Origin: Rhizobium oryziradicis
GTDB taxonomy: Bacteria > Pseudomonadota > Alphaproteobacteria > Rhizobiales > Rhizobiaceae
NCBI RefSeq assembly: GCF_001939045.1
Contig: NZ_MKIM01000023.1
Location: forward strand, 33,393 to 97,392
Reading direction: 5' to 3'
DNA length: 64,000 bases
Positions 51,124-58,854 of this stretch are shown piece by piece. How positions within the stretch are numbered: position 1 is the first letter of the stretch; the number at the start of each line of letters is the position of its first letter. Both the position numbers and the translations under genes were made by a program. The notes below the pieces were generated by a model that had not been told where the DNA came from, made no database searches, and was given only the letters and a program-made list of their open reading frames with translations.

Positions 51124-51531
51124 GCCATAGCCCTCTGCTGCTTTGTCTCCATTATGTTTCAGCCCGCCTAAAAGACGAGCAACGCCTATCTATTTTCTAC
51201 AAAATAAGTAGATAAATATTTTCTTAGCCGCTTCTTGTCTGTCCGACCCCATACGAACGGTGTTGTTGTTTTTGAGGGATTGGCAAGGCTCTGAAAGCTG
51301 CAACCTCACGCGAGATCGCGATAGTACCCGAGATATCACCCGCTTGAGGTGGCCTTCGTCAAACTGGCCGGTTTGTAGAATTGTCGATGCGAAAATCGAC
51401 GAAAATGAAATAATATACTCTTATGTGTGGATGTAAATTAGAATTTGGAACTTATTTTCCATTATGGTGCTTGTTTGGATTGATTAATTTTGAGGAGTAA
51501 TCCATAAAATAAGTAGAAAAAGGAGGTTGCC
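51124..51531. other. AT-rich gene-free stretch before a polycysteine ORF
   Basis: About 400 bases without a gene. It contains AT-rich sequence near 51190-51230 and 51400-51500, with an imperfect repeat GGAA-CTTATT-TTCC (about 51447-51460). Promoters for the hydrolase (minus) and the short ORF (plus) should lie here. I see no other structure. Confidence 0.4.
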
Positions 51532-51633
51532 ATGACCAAGCAAATGCAAGCCAACCAAATCGCTGTGTCATCCCTGATGGCTTCTCCTTGTTGTTGTCTA
51601 CGCCAGACCCGTGGAGAGCGAAGTTCTGAGTAA
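51532..51633 (+). CDS. Short polycysteine ORF, candidate cysteine-sensing leader peptide
   Basis: A 33-codon ORF with an excellent AAAGGAGG ribosome site. The peptide ends with three consecutive Cys codons (residues 20-22, SPCCCLRQTRGE). Polycysteine upstream ORFs are known in several bacteria as cysteine-responsive attenuators of sulfur genes. The setting, beside organosulfur oxygenases, agrees. However, what follows is a small hypothetical gene and a transposase remnant, so the original target operon may be lost. Translation is likely; the regulatory role is inferred. Confidence 0.5.
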   Translation: MTKQMQANQIAVSSLMASPCCCLRQTRGERSSE

Positions 51634-51669
51634 ACAACCATCGGCCCCAAGGGCACCGTGAGGCACATC

Positions 51670-51861
51670 ATGAGCAAACAAGTGATTGAATATCAGGGCA
51701 TTCCAGTTGGAATCGCCGTTCCGCACAGCAGCAATCTTCTGCGCTTTATTGCGGTTAAATTCCATGTGATTGATCTGGATGATCGGATCTATCCCTCGGT
51801 GAGCGATTTGCAGGCGGCAATCCGCATGCATGTGAACGGTTCCCAAGCTCTGGCAGCATAA
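51670..51861 (+). CDS. Small conserved-looking hypothetical protein
   Basis: Protein of 63 residues starting MSKQVIEYQGIPVGIAVP and continuing NLLRFIAVKFHVIDLDDRIY, a pattern I associate with short uncharacterised rhizobial proteins. GTGAGG precedes the ATG at 51670; an in-frame ATG four codons earlier is possible. No membrane segment or signal. It lies between the polycysteine ORF and a transposase remnant, so it may be a survivor of a rearranged region. Confidence 0.5.
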   Translation: MSKQVIEYQGIPVGIAVPHSSNLLRFIAVKFHVIDLDDRIYPSVSDLQAAIRMHVNGSQALAA

Positions 51862-51925
51862 TGTCTTGCGCGTCATGACCGACAACGGCTCATGCTACAA
51901 AGCCAATGGCAAGGCCGAACGGTAG
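51862..51925 (+). pseudogene. Transposase remnant (IS481-like integrase core)
   Basis: The frame LRVMTDNGSCYKANGKAER ends at a TAG. VMTDNGSCY is the second catalytic-Asp region and NGKAER the catalytic-Glu region of IS481/IS3-type integrases. The roughly 30 residues that normally lie between are deleted, and nothing else of the element remains. No terminal inverted repeats could be identified. Confidence 0.6.
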
Positions 51926-51959
51926 CCTGAAATCAAAAACACCTGTCAGTCGGCTCAGT

Positions 51960-52949
51960 CTAAACCGGGACAACCTCTTGAGGCTCCATACCTAAATCGA
52001 AATTTATCAGGCGCTCGGCCGTGAATTTGTCTGTTACCAGCATATCGATCACGCCCGAGCGGAGAGCGCCGGCAATTGCGGGCACTTTCTTCTTTCCTCC
52101 TGCAAGCGCAATGACACGCTCTATTTTGGTCAGCTCTTCAAGAGAAATGCCGATGACCCGGTCATCCAGCGGGGTTTTGACGGTCTTTCCGTCCTTATCG
52201 AAAAAGCGCAGGGAAACATCGCCCACGGCACCAGCATCCGCCAGATCAGCCAGTTCGCGCGCCGAGAAAATATTGCCAGAACGCGCCAGCAGTTCGGAGG
52301 GCTCAACTGCACCGATGCCGACAATGGCAAGGGTAATGTTGCCAAACAGATCCATGGTGTCGCGCACAAATGGCTCACCCAGCATCAGTAATTTCGCTTC
52401 GCGGGATGTGGTAACACCCTGAACGGGAAGCAGTTTTGGCTCGGCCCCGGTCAATTTTGCCAGCCGGGTGGTGAGCTGCGTGGCGTGGGTTTGCACGGAG
52501 GGATCACCCATGCCGCCAAGTGTTTGCACCACATGTTTGGCGCGTGCGCTTTTTTGCGGATGAATATTTTCAACCATTTTGAAAATGGTCTGGCTCCAGC
52601 TGGAAACGCCAATGATTTCGCCGGGGGCGAGTGTGACTTCCAAAAGGTGCGCCGCTGCCTCGCCAATGCGGGCCATGATGGCCCCGTCCCGATCTTCTGA
52701 ACAATCCACCACCACGGCTTCCGGCAGATTGAAGCGCTCGCGCAAAGCACTTTCCAGATCGCTATAGGTGCCAACCGGGGGGATGACGGTGGTGCGGACA
52801 ATATCCTCAGCTTCCGCCCGTTTCAGCATGCGCGAGACAGTGGCTTGCGACAGGCGCAAGTGCTGCGCAATATCTGCCTGCCGTTTGCCTTCGATATGAT
52901 ACATCTGCGCCACGCGAGAAATCAGGCGGAGTTCGTTCAGCCGTCCCAT
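51960..52949 (-). CDS. SorC-family sugar-responsive regulator
   Basis: Regulator of 329 residues. N-terminal helix-turn-helix GKRQADIAQHLRLSQATVSR, MLKRAEAEDIV; C-terminal sugar-phosphate sensing domain (GEIIGVSSWSQTIFKMVENI, IALAGGKKKVPAIAGALRSG). It lies downstream of the kinase gene on the same strand. A palindrome GTGAAT-TATT-ATTCAC sits just before its start, and similar sequence occurs twice in the transketolase/ABC divergent region. It is the obvious regulator of this sugar locus. Confidence 0.85.
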   Translation of the reverse strand: MGRLNELRLISRVAQMYHIEGKRQADIAQHLRLSQATVSRMLKRAEAEDIVRTTVIPPVGTYSDLESALRERFNLPEAVVVDCSEDRDGAIMARIGEAAAHLLEVTLAPGEIIGVSSWSQTIFKMVENIHPQKSARAKHVVQTLGGMGDPSVQTHATQLTTRLAKLTGAEPKLLPVQGVTTSREAKLLMLGEPFVRDTMDLFGNITLAIVGIGAVEPSELLARSGNIFSARELADLADAGAVGDVSLRFFDKDGKTVKTPLDDRVIGISLEELTKIERVIALAGGKKKVPAIAGALRSGVIDMLVTDKFTAERLINFDLGMEPQEVVPV

Positions 52950-52962
52950 GGTTGCTCCGAGT

Positions 52963-52978
52963 GTGAATTATTATTCAC
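52963..52978. promoter_or_regulatory. Palindrome before sorC, candidate operator
   Basis: GTGAAT-TATT-ATTCAC overlaps the end of the kinase gene (stop at 52971) and lies 14 bases before the SorC start. It resembles CTGAATAAATATGCAC at 56495-56510. Autoregulation by SorC is likely. Confidence 0.5.
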
Positions 52979-54437
52979 CTTTATCGGGAGAATAAACAAA
53001 CGTCGAGCGGGCAATTGCATCTTGCCATGTGGTGAGGCGTTGTTGAACGCCCTCAGTTTGCGGATCAATGCTCTGGTTGGCCTTCGGTAGCGCCGAAATA
53101 GCGGCGAGATCGGGCCAAATGCCGAGCGATAACCCGGCCAGATAGGCTGCACCAAGCGCAGACGCCTCTGGCGCTTCGCATTGAATAACCGGATGGCCAA
53201 GAAGATCCGCAACGCATTGCATCAGGAAACGGTTCTGGCTGGGGCCGCCATCCACGTAGAGCGCGCCGAATTCGCCGCGGGTCTGGCTTTTCATGGCGGC
53301 AAACACATCATGCACCTGACAGGCGATGGAATCGGTGACGGCGCGGGCCATCTGGGCGCGGGTGGTGTTGAAGTCGATTTTTGAAAACAGCGCCCTTGCT
53401 GTTGAGTCCCAATAGGGCGCGCCGAGGCCAACAAAGGCGGGCACAAAGCCGGGGCCACCCGGCGTGGCGGTGGCTGCGAGATCAACCAGGCTTGCGACAT
53501 CGGGCAGACCCAAAATCTCGGTCATCCATGGCAGGCTTGCGGCTGATACCAGAATATTGCCCTCAAAAGCATAGGTGGGCTTGCCGTTCAGCCGCCATGC
53601 GACGGTGGTGGTAATACCGCGCTCAGGTGCTATAAAATCGGGCAGGGTGGTCATCACCGATGAGCCGGTGCCAAAGGTGACTTTGCCATCGCCGGGGTTA
53701 AACGCACCATGACCAAACAGGGCGGCGTGGCTATCGCCAATGGCGGCACGAATGGGAGTGCCATCTGCAATGCCCGGCACATTTAGCGTCGCTCCGAAAT
53801 CATCGGAGCTATTGAGAACCTGAGGCAACACGGCTTTGTCGACGCCGAAAATGCTGCACAGCTCATCGCTCCAGCTTTGGGTTTTGAGGTCCAGCAATTG
53901 GCTGCGCGCGGCATTGGAAGCATCGCAGGCATGGATTTTGCCAGCCGTGAGGCAATGGATCAACCAGCTATCAATGGTGCCGACGCGTAGTTTTCGGCCA
54001 TTCGGAGCGCGATCCAGCAGCCAGCGGATTTTGGGGCCGGGAAACATCGGGTCCAGCGGCAGGCCGGTGATGGCTTGCACGCGGGGCAGGTGGCCTGCGT
54101 TCGTGAGCGTGGCACATTCCGGCGCCGTGCGGCGGCACTGCCAGCTCACCACCGGGCCAAGTGATTCTCCGGTGTCTGCATCCCAAATGGTGACGGATTC
54201 GCGCTGGTTGGAAATGGCAATGGCTTCGACCTTAGCATCGGGCGCGTTGGCAAGGCAGGCGGTTATGGCTTCGATGACCGATTGCCACAGGCGATTCGGG
54301 TCTTGCTCCACCCAGCCGGATTGTGGGTAAGAAATGCCGACCGGCGAGGAGCCGCGGGCCACTAACTCGCCGGATTCGGAGACCAGAATGGCCTTGGAAT
54401 TGGTGGTGCCTTGGTCGATGGCCAGGATGGCGCGCAT
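52971..54437 (-). CDS. Glycerol-kinase-like FGGY kinase of a sugar/polyol locus
   Basis: FGGY kinase of 488 residues, close to glycerol kinase in sequence: LAIDQGTTNSKAILVSESGE, YPQSGWVEQDPNRLWQSVIE, AISNQRESVTIWDADTGE, SWQCRRTAPEC, VTFGTGSSVMTT and VDGGPSQNRFLMQCVADLL. I chose the ATG at 54435-54437, with GGGAG upstream. Encoded with a split transketolase and a sugar ABC importer, it probably phosphorylates a ketose, not glycerol; apulose kinase is one known role for such a gene beside a split transketolase. Substrate unproven. Confidence 0.8.
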   Translation of the reverse strand: MRAILAIDQGTTNSKAILVSESGELVARGSSPVGISYPQSGWVEQDPNRLWQSVIEAITACLANAPDAKVEAIAISNQRESVTIWDADTGESLGPVVSWQCRRTAPECATLTNAGHLPRVQAITGLPLDPMFPGPKIRWLLDRAPNGRKLRVGTIDSWLIHCLTAGKIHACDASNAARSQLLDLKTQSWSDELCSIFGVDKAVLPQVLNSSDDFGATLNVPGIADGTPIRAAIGDSHAALFGHGAFNPGDGKVTFGTGSSVMTTLPDFIAPERGITTTVAWRLNGKPTYAFEGNILVSAASLPWMTEILGLPDVASLVDLAATATPGGPGFVPAFVGLGAPYWDSTARALFSKIDFNTTRAQMARAVTDSIACQVHDVFAAMKSQTRGEFGALYVDGGPSQNRFLMQCVADLLGHPVIQCEAPEASALGAAYLAGLSLGIWPDLAAISALPKANQSIDPQTEGVQQRLTTWQDAIARSTFVYSPDKGE

Positions 54438-54497
54438 GGGGGTCTCCCGAGATTTTGTTCTATATGTCATAGACCGGATTATCGTTTTTCTATGCCG

Positions 54498-54694
54498 CTC
54501 ACCCCCTCTGCCCTGCCGGGCATTTCCCCCACAGGTGGGAGACGAGATGAGGCTCCGGTTCATTCTCTAGAAAGCTTGCCCTAGAAAGCTTGATGTTTTC
54601 CGATGGCTTCGAAAAATGCGTTTTGATGCTACGCAGCCCACGAGTGTTCTCCCCCTTTTAGAGGAGATGGTCGGCAGATCAGAGGGGGATAACT
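54498..54694. repeat. Inverted pair of imperfect rhizobial-type repeats
   Basis: Two related copies lie head to head: 54498-54546 (minus-strand reading CTCCCACCTGTGGGGGAAAT, then GGCAGGGCAGAGGGGG) and 54646-54694 (CTCCCCCTTTTAGAGGAGAT, then GGCAGATCAGAGGGGG). About 100 bases separate them, including a tandem CTAGAAAGCTTG (54568-54579 and 54582-54593). They fill the gap between the transketolase and kinase genes and could fold together, weakening read-through. Confidence 0.55.
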
Positions 54695-54718
54695 CTTGCT
54701 CTGCCGCTCAAAGCACGT

Positions 54719-55675
54719 TCATTTCCGCCGGATCAACGCTTGTGCCGCTTCCGCAATTGCCGCAGGGCTCATGCCAAACTCATCTAACAGAAACTCTGCA
54801 GACCCCGTGGGTGCAAAAATGCCCGGAACGCCAAGGCGTTTCATTGGCACAGGCGCATGATCCACCACCACTTCGGCAACAGCAGAGCCAAGCCCGCCAA
54901 ACACCGAATGCTCTTCTGCCGTGACAATCGCGCCGGTTTCCTTGGCAGCAGTAATGATTGCCTCCTCATCAATGGGGCGAACCGTTGCCATATTCAACAC
55001 CCGTGCGGAAATGCCAAGCCCTCCCAGAATGTCGGCAGCCTTCATCATCCGATGAGTGAGGGTGCCATTGGCAATCAGCGTGACATCCGCGCCGTCGCGC
55101 AACATATTGGCTTTGCCCAGCACATATTGATGGCCTTCCGGCAAAAGATCAGGAACGCCAACCCGTGACAGCCGCAAGAAGCATGGGCCGGCATAGTGTG
55201 CGGCCCATTCCACGGCGGCGGCCGTTTCAATCCGGTCGCAAGGGGCTATCACGGGCAGGTTTGGCAGCACTCGCATCCAGGCAAAATCCTCGATGGAGTG
55301 GTGGGTTGGCCCCAGTTCTCCGTAAGCCATGCCTGACGAGATGCCGACCAGTTTCACATTGGCGTTGGAATAGGAAATATCCGCCTTGATCTGCTCCAGC
55401 GCACGGCCGGTGAGAAAGGGTGCGGCCCCACAGACGAAGGGTAGGCGGCCACCATTGGCAAGGCCAGCACCTACGCCGACCATATTTTGCTCGGCAATGC
55501 CGACATTGATCAGCCGTTCAGGAAATTTCGTTTTGAAATTGCCAAGCTTGGACGAGCCAACGCTGTCATTGCAGACGGCAACGACAGTATCATTTTCTGA
55601 CGCCAAACGCTCAAGGGTCTCTGCAAACGCATCGCGGCAATCGTATAATTTTGGAGATAAAACAGGCGCGTTCAT
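54719..55675 (-). CDS. Transketolase, C-terminal subunit (split enzyme)
   Basis: Pyrimidine-binding and C-terminal domains of transketolase as a separate 318-residue chain. Motifs: AETLERLASENDTVVAVCND, LINVGIAEQNMVGVGAGLAN (cofactor-activating Glu), ELGPTHHSIEDFAWMRVLPN and LIANGTLTHRMMKAADIL. Its ATG overlaps the stop of the N-terminal subunit gene by one base. Together they should form an alpha2beta2 enzyme. Split transketolases serve specialised pathways, including apulose-4-phosphate transketolase AptA/AptB. The substrate here is inferred only. Confidence 0.86.
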   Translation of the reverse strand: MNAPVLSPKLYDCRDAFAETLERLASENDTVVAVCNDSVGSSKLGNFKTKFPERLINVGIAEQNMVGVGAGLANGGRLPFVCGAAPFLTGRALEQIKADISYSNANVKLVGISSGMAYGELGPTHHSIEDFAWMRVLPNLPVIAPCDRIETAAAVEWAAHYAGPCFLRLSRVGVPDLLPEGHQYVLGKANMLRDGADVTLIANGTLTHRMMKAADILGGLGISARVLNMATVRPIDEEAIITAAKETGAIVTAEEHSVFGGLGSAVAEVVVDHAPVPMKRLGVPGIFAPTGSAEFLLDEFGMSPAAIAEAAQALIRRK

Positions 55676-56484
55676 TATAGAGCCTCCGACAGTTCTTTCA
55701 CGGCAATTTCATATTGTTGCTTGTTTGGCACTTTGTGGTGCCAGTCCACGGTGTCCTGCATGAAGGAAATGCCGTGGCCCTTGTTGGTGTGGGCAACAAT
55801 GCAATGGGGTTTGCTGCCGCGATGCTCCAGCGCAGGCACCACTTCCGCCATGGCATTGCCGTTGATTTCGCTCACGTCCCAGCCAAACGCCTCAAGCTTG
55901 GGGCGAAGCGGCGCAATGTTGTTGGTATCTGAAAGTGCTGCCCCCTGCTGGAAGCGGTTGTGATCGATAATCAGCGTCAGATTATCCAACCCGAATTGCG
56001 CCGCCGCCATAATGGCTTCCCAGTTGGAGCCTTCCTGCATTTCGCCGTCGCCGGTAATCACATAGGTGTGGTAGCTGGCACCCGACAGTTTCGCCGCCTT
56101 GGCCATACCAACCGCAACAGGCAAACCGTGGCCCAGCGGCCCGGTGTTGGTTTCCACACCCGGCACCTTGTTGCAATTGGGGTGGCCGTTCAGGCGCGAA
56201 TGGGGCTTGAGGAAGGTTGCCACCTCCTCTTCCGGGAAAAAGCCGCGCTTGGCCAGCACCACATAGAGCGCACAGGCCGTATGCCCTTTGGACAGCACAA
56301 AGCGATCCCGATCCGGGTGTTTTGGTTGATCTGGCCAGACCCGCAAGGTGCGAAAATACAGAGCGGTGAGCAAATCGATCACCGACATTTCACCACCAAT
56401 ATGACCCGCACCGGCCTCATACACCGCTTGCAGGTCGCGCAGACGGACTTGCCGCGCAATAAGCTCGAGCTCTTTCGGCTGCAT
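55675..56484 (-). CDS. Transketolase, N-terminal subunit (split enzyme)
   Basis: Thiamine-diphosphate-binding half of transketolase, 269 residues. Motifs: GAGHIGGEMSVIDLLTALYF, RFVLSKGHTACALYVVLAK, TNTGPLGHGLPVAVGMAKAA and the TPP motif GDGEMQEGSNWEA...LIIDHN. First gene on this strand, it is divergent from the ABC permease across 251 bases that contain inverted repeats. It complements the C-terminal subunit downstream; neither is functional alone. Confidence 0.87.
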   Translation of the reverse strand: MQPKELELIARQVRLRDLQAVYEAGAGHIGGEMSVIDLLTALYFRTLRVWPDQPKHPDRDRFVLSKGHTACALYVVLAKRGFFPEEEVATFLKPHSRLNGHPNCNKVPGVETNTGPLGHGLPVAVGMAKAAKLSGASYHTYVITGDGEMQEGSNWEAIMAAAQFGLDNLTLIIDHNRFQQGAALSDTNNIAPLRPKLEAFGWDVSEINGNAMAEVVPALEHRGSKPHCIVAHTNKGHGISFMQDTVDWHHKVPNKQQYEIAVKELSEAL

Positions 56485-56496
56485 TTAATCCTCACT

Positions 56497-56659
56497 GAAT
56501 AAATATGCACATAACGATATTTTTGCACAAAGCGCGTGTTAGTCAAGAGTGTTTGCTGAAATTCGCCAATCTATCACATTTAGTGGAGATCAAACTTCAT
56601 CGTTGACAGAGGATTTTCCTCTTGCTAATGAATTTTGCAGCAAGCATGCATATTTATTC
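56497..56659. promoter_or_regulatory. Divergent promoter region with paired inverted 13-base sites
   Basis: GAATAAATATGCA (56497-56509) recurs exactly inverted at 56647-56659, one copy near each divergent gene. Both resemble the palindrome before sorC, so they are good SorC operator candidates. A TTGACA (56603-56608) that could be a -35 box for the ABC operon lies between them, with GAGGA-TTT-TCCTC just after. No convincing -10 can be named. Confidence 0.55.
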
Positions 56660-56735
56660 TTGCTTGGAGGAAATTGCTCGTAAAGGTTTGGCTCGAAAAG
56701 CTCGACCCATGAGAGTTGAGTGTGAGGGAGGAATG

Positions 56736-57716
56736 ATGGTTGCGCTTGACGTTAAAGAACAGGGCAGCACTTCAATGGGTTTGTTGTCTCGCCTGAGTGG
56801 CGCAACAGGCCCCCTGATTGGATTGATTGCGCTCTGCATCTTCCTCAGCATTGGCACGGATACGTTTCTGTCTGTTCGCAACGGCCTGAATATTCTCGAT
56901 CAAATCACCGTTCTGGGCATCATGGCCGTGGGCATGACCTTCGTCATCCTCATCGGCGGCATTGATCTTTCAGTTGGTTCGGTGCTGGCGCTCTCGATGA
57001 TGGTGATGGGCTGGACGGCCAATGTGGCGGGTCTGCCGATGGGCGCTGCCATCGTGCTGGCGCTGATTGTCTCCGGCTTTAGCGGGCTTTTGGTGGGCAT
57101 TATGGTCACGGCCTTTCGGGTTCCGGCCTTTATTGCCACGCTGGCGATGATGTCGGCGGCGCGTGGCGTGGCCAATATGATCACAGATGGCCAGCAGATT
57201 GTCGGTTTTCCCGATTGGTTCATGATGCTGGCGATTGATCGGCATTTTGGCGTGCTCACAGCCACCGTGTTTCTGATGCTGGTTGTGGTGGCGATTGCCT
57301 GGGTGTTTCTGCAGTTTCGCTCAGAAGGGCGGATGCTCTACGCCGTGGGTGGAAATCCCGAAGTGGCGCGTCTGGCCGGTATCAAGGTGCATGTTGTTAC
57401 CATCGGTGTTTATGTGGCCTGCGCGGTTCTGGCGGGGCTTGCAGGCATTGTGCTGGCAGCACGGTTGGACTCGGTGCAGCCCTCCAGCGGCTTTGGCTAT
57501 GAGTTGGATACCATTGCCGCCGTGGTGATTGGTGGCACATCGCTGTCGGGCGGCTCTGGCAGCATCGGCGGCACGCTGATTGGCGTGTTGATCATCGGTG
57601 TGCTGCGCAATGGTCTTAATCTTCTCAATGTCTCGCCCTTCTTGCAGCAGGTGATCATTGGTGTGGTCATTGTGCTGGCGGTTGGTGCGGAAACGCTTCG
57701 TCGTCGTAGAGCGTAA
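56736..57716 (+). CDS. Sugar ABC transporter permease (RbsC family)
   Basis: Inner-membrane permease of 326 residues with about ten helices. Family motif LGIMAVGMTFVILIGGIDLS near residues 55-75, RVPAFIATLAMMSAARGVAN, and GYELDTIAAVVIGGTSLSGG near the end. I chose the second ATG of the pair at 56733/56736 because GGAGG gives better spacing. It is the first gene of a plus-strand operon that also encodes the binding protein, the ATPase and two SDRs. The order permease, binding protein, ATPase is unusual for this class. Confidence 0.86.
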   Translation: MVALDVKEQGSTSMGLLSRLSGATGPLIGLIALCIFLSIGTDTFLSVRNGLNILDQITVLGIMAVGMTFVILIGGIDLSVGSVLALSMMVMGWTANVAGLPMGAAIVLALIVSGFSGLLVGIMVTAFRVPAFIATLAMMSAARGVANMITDGQQIVGFPDWFMMLAIDRHFGVLTATVFLMLVVVAIAWVFLQFRSEGRMLYAVGGNPEVARLAGIKVHVVTIGVYVACAVLAGLAGIVLAARLDSVQPSSGFGYELDTIAAVVIGGTSLSGGSGSIGGTLIGVLIIGVLRNGLNLLNVSPFLQQVIIGVVIVLAVGAETLRRRRA

Positions 57717-57750
57717 CGACGACAACAGGGCTGCGGAGGCGGTCTTGATA

Positions 57751-57799
57751 CTCCAGACGCCCCAAAAGTGGATCCCGGTTTTGGGATAAGCGTCTGGAG
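57751..57799. repeat. Perfect-stem palindrome inside the ABC operon
   Basis: CTCCAGACGC (57751-57760) pairs with GCGTCTGGAG (57790-57799). The inner CCCAAAA pairs with TTTTGGG. The loop region holds the dispersed core AAAAGTGG...CCCGGTTTT. It lies between the permease and binding-protein genes, so any transcript across the operon carries the hairpin. Confidence 0.7.
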
Positions 57800-57902
57800 C
57801 AACAAAGAATATGAAAAATTCCTCTCCACATGGTTGGAGCGGTTTTGGGGGCCTGAGGGCGGAGGACGTACCGATGGTCAGGTTTAATCTATGGAGGAAC
57901 GC

Positions 57903-58832
57903 ATGAAAATTTCCCGATTGTTGCTGACATCGGCCGCCGTGCTCGCCCTGTCCTTGAGTGCGGCTCAGGCCAAGGACGTGAAGAAAATTGGTTTGGCGGT
58001 TGCCAATTTGCAGGCCAATTTCTTCAACCAGATCAAGCAATCTGTTGAGGCTGAAGCCAAGAAGCGCGGCATTGAAGTGGTCACCGTGGATGCCAAGGGA
58101 GATGGCCCAACACAGGTCAATCAGGTACAGGATCTTCTGACCCAGAACATTGATGCGCTGATCTACATTCCAGCCGGTGCTGCTGCTGCAACTGTTCCGG
58201 TCAAGCTCGCTCACACTGCCAAGGTGCCAGTGATCAACATTGACCGCAATGCCGTTGGTGCACCGGGTGATACCTTCATTGCCACCAACTCCGTTTCTTC
58301 TGCCAAAGGTGTGTGCGATTACATCATCAAACAGGCTGGCGGTAAGGGCAATATGGTCATCATCCACGGCCAGAAGGGTACCACGCCAGAAGTGGACCGT
58401 ACCAAGGGCTGCATGGAGGCCGTCAAGGCCAATCCCGGTGTGAAGATCGTTGCCGAGCAATGGTCCAACCTGTGGAGCCAGGACGAAGGCTTCCAGATCA
58501 TGCAAAACATGCTGCAAGCGCATCCCGATGTGAACATTGTGTTCGCCCAGGCTGACGGTTTGGCACTCGGTGCGGCGCAGGCCATCAAGGTTGCCAATCC
58601 ATCACAGAAGATCGCCGTTGGTGGTTTTGATGGTGATACCGCAGCGCTTGAAGCTCTGAAAAACGGCGTGTTTGACGTGACCGCCACCCAGCAGACCCAG
58701 AAAATGGGCCGTATGGCGGTGGAAATGGCCGTGAAGATTGTCGGCGGCGAAAAAGTCCCTGCCGAGCAGCTTCTGGATGCGACCTTGACCACCAAGGACA
58801 ATGTCGCTGGCTTTATCGCCAACCATCCGTAA
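57903..58832 (+). CDS. Sugar ABC transporter substrate-binding protein (RbsB family)
   Basis: Periplasmic binding protein of 309 residues (type I periplasmic-binding-protein fold). Signal peptide about 1-23 (cleavage near AQAKD), then IGLAVANLQANFFNQIKQSV, LIYIPAGAAAATVPVKLAHT, VINIDRNAVGAPGDTFIATN and IAVGGFDGDTAALEALKNG. I chose the ATG at 57903 with GGAGGA upstream. The ligand is a pentose-sized sugar or polyol by family, not identified. This protein is the best handle to learn the substrate of the locus. Confidence 0.86.
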   Translation: MKISRLLLTSAAVLALSLSAAQAKDVKKIGLAVANLQANFFNQIKQSVEAEAKKRGIEVVTVDAKGDGPTQVNQVQDLLTQNIDALIYIPAGAAAATVPVKLAHTAKVPVINIDRNAVGAPGDTFIATNSVSSAKGVCDYIIKQAGGKGNMVIIHGQKGTTPEVDRTKGCMEAVKANPGVKIVAEQWSNLWSQDEGFQIMQNMLQAHPDVNIVFAQADGLALGAAQAIKVANPSQKIAVGGFDGDTAALEALKNGVFDVTATQQTQKMGRMAVEMAVKIVGGEKVPAEQLLDATLTTKDNVAGFIANHP

Positions 58833-58854
58833 GCATGAAGAAAGTGGGTGCGCG

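Noticed and set aside
52971..54437. Housekeeping glycerol kinase
   Set aside because: The sequence is GlpK-like, but the neighbours (split transketolase, sugar importer, SorC) make a dedicated sugar role more likely.
57321..58523. A 400-codon open frame on the minus strand
   Set aside because: It lies antisense to the permease and binding-protein genes, which have clear family motifs. Its product is low-complexity His/Gln/Asn-rich, as expected of a mirror frame.
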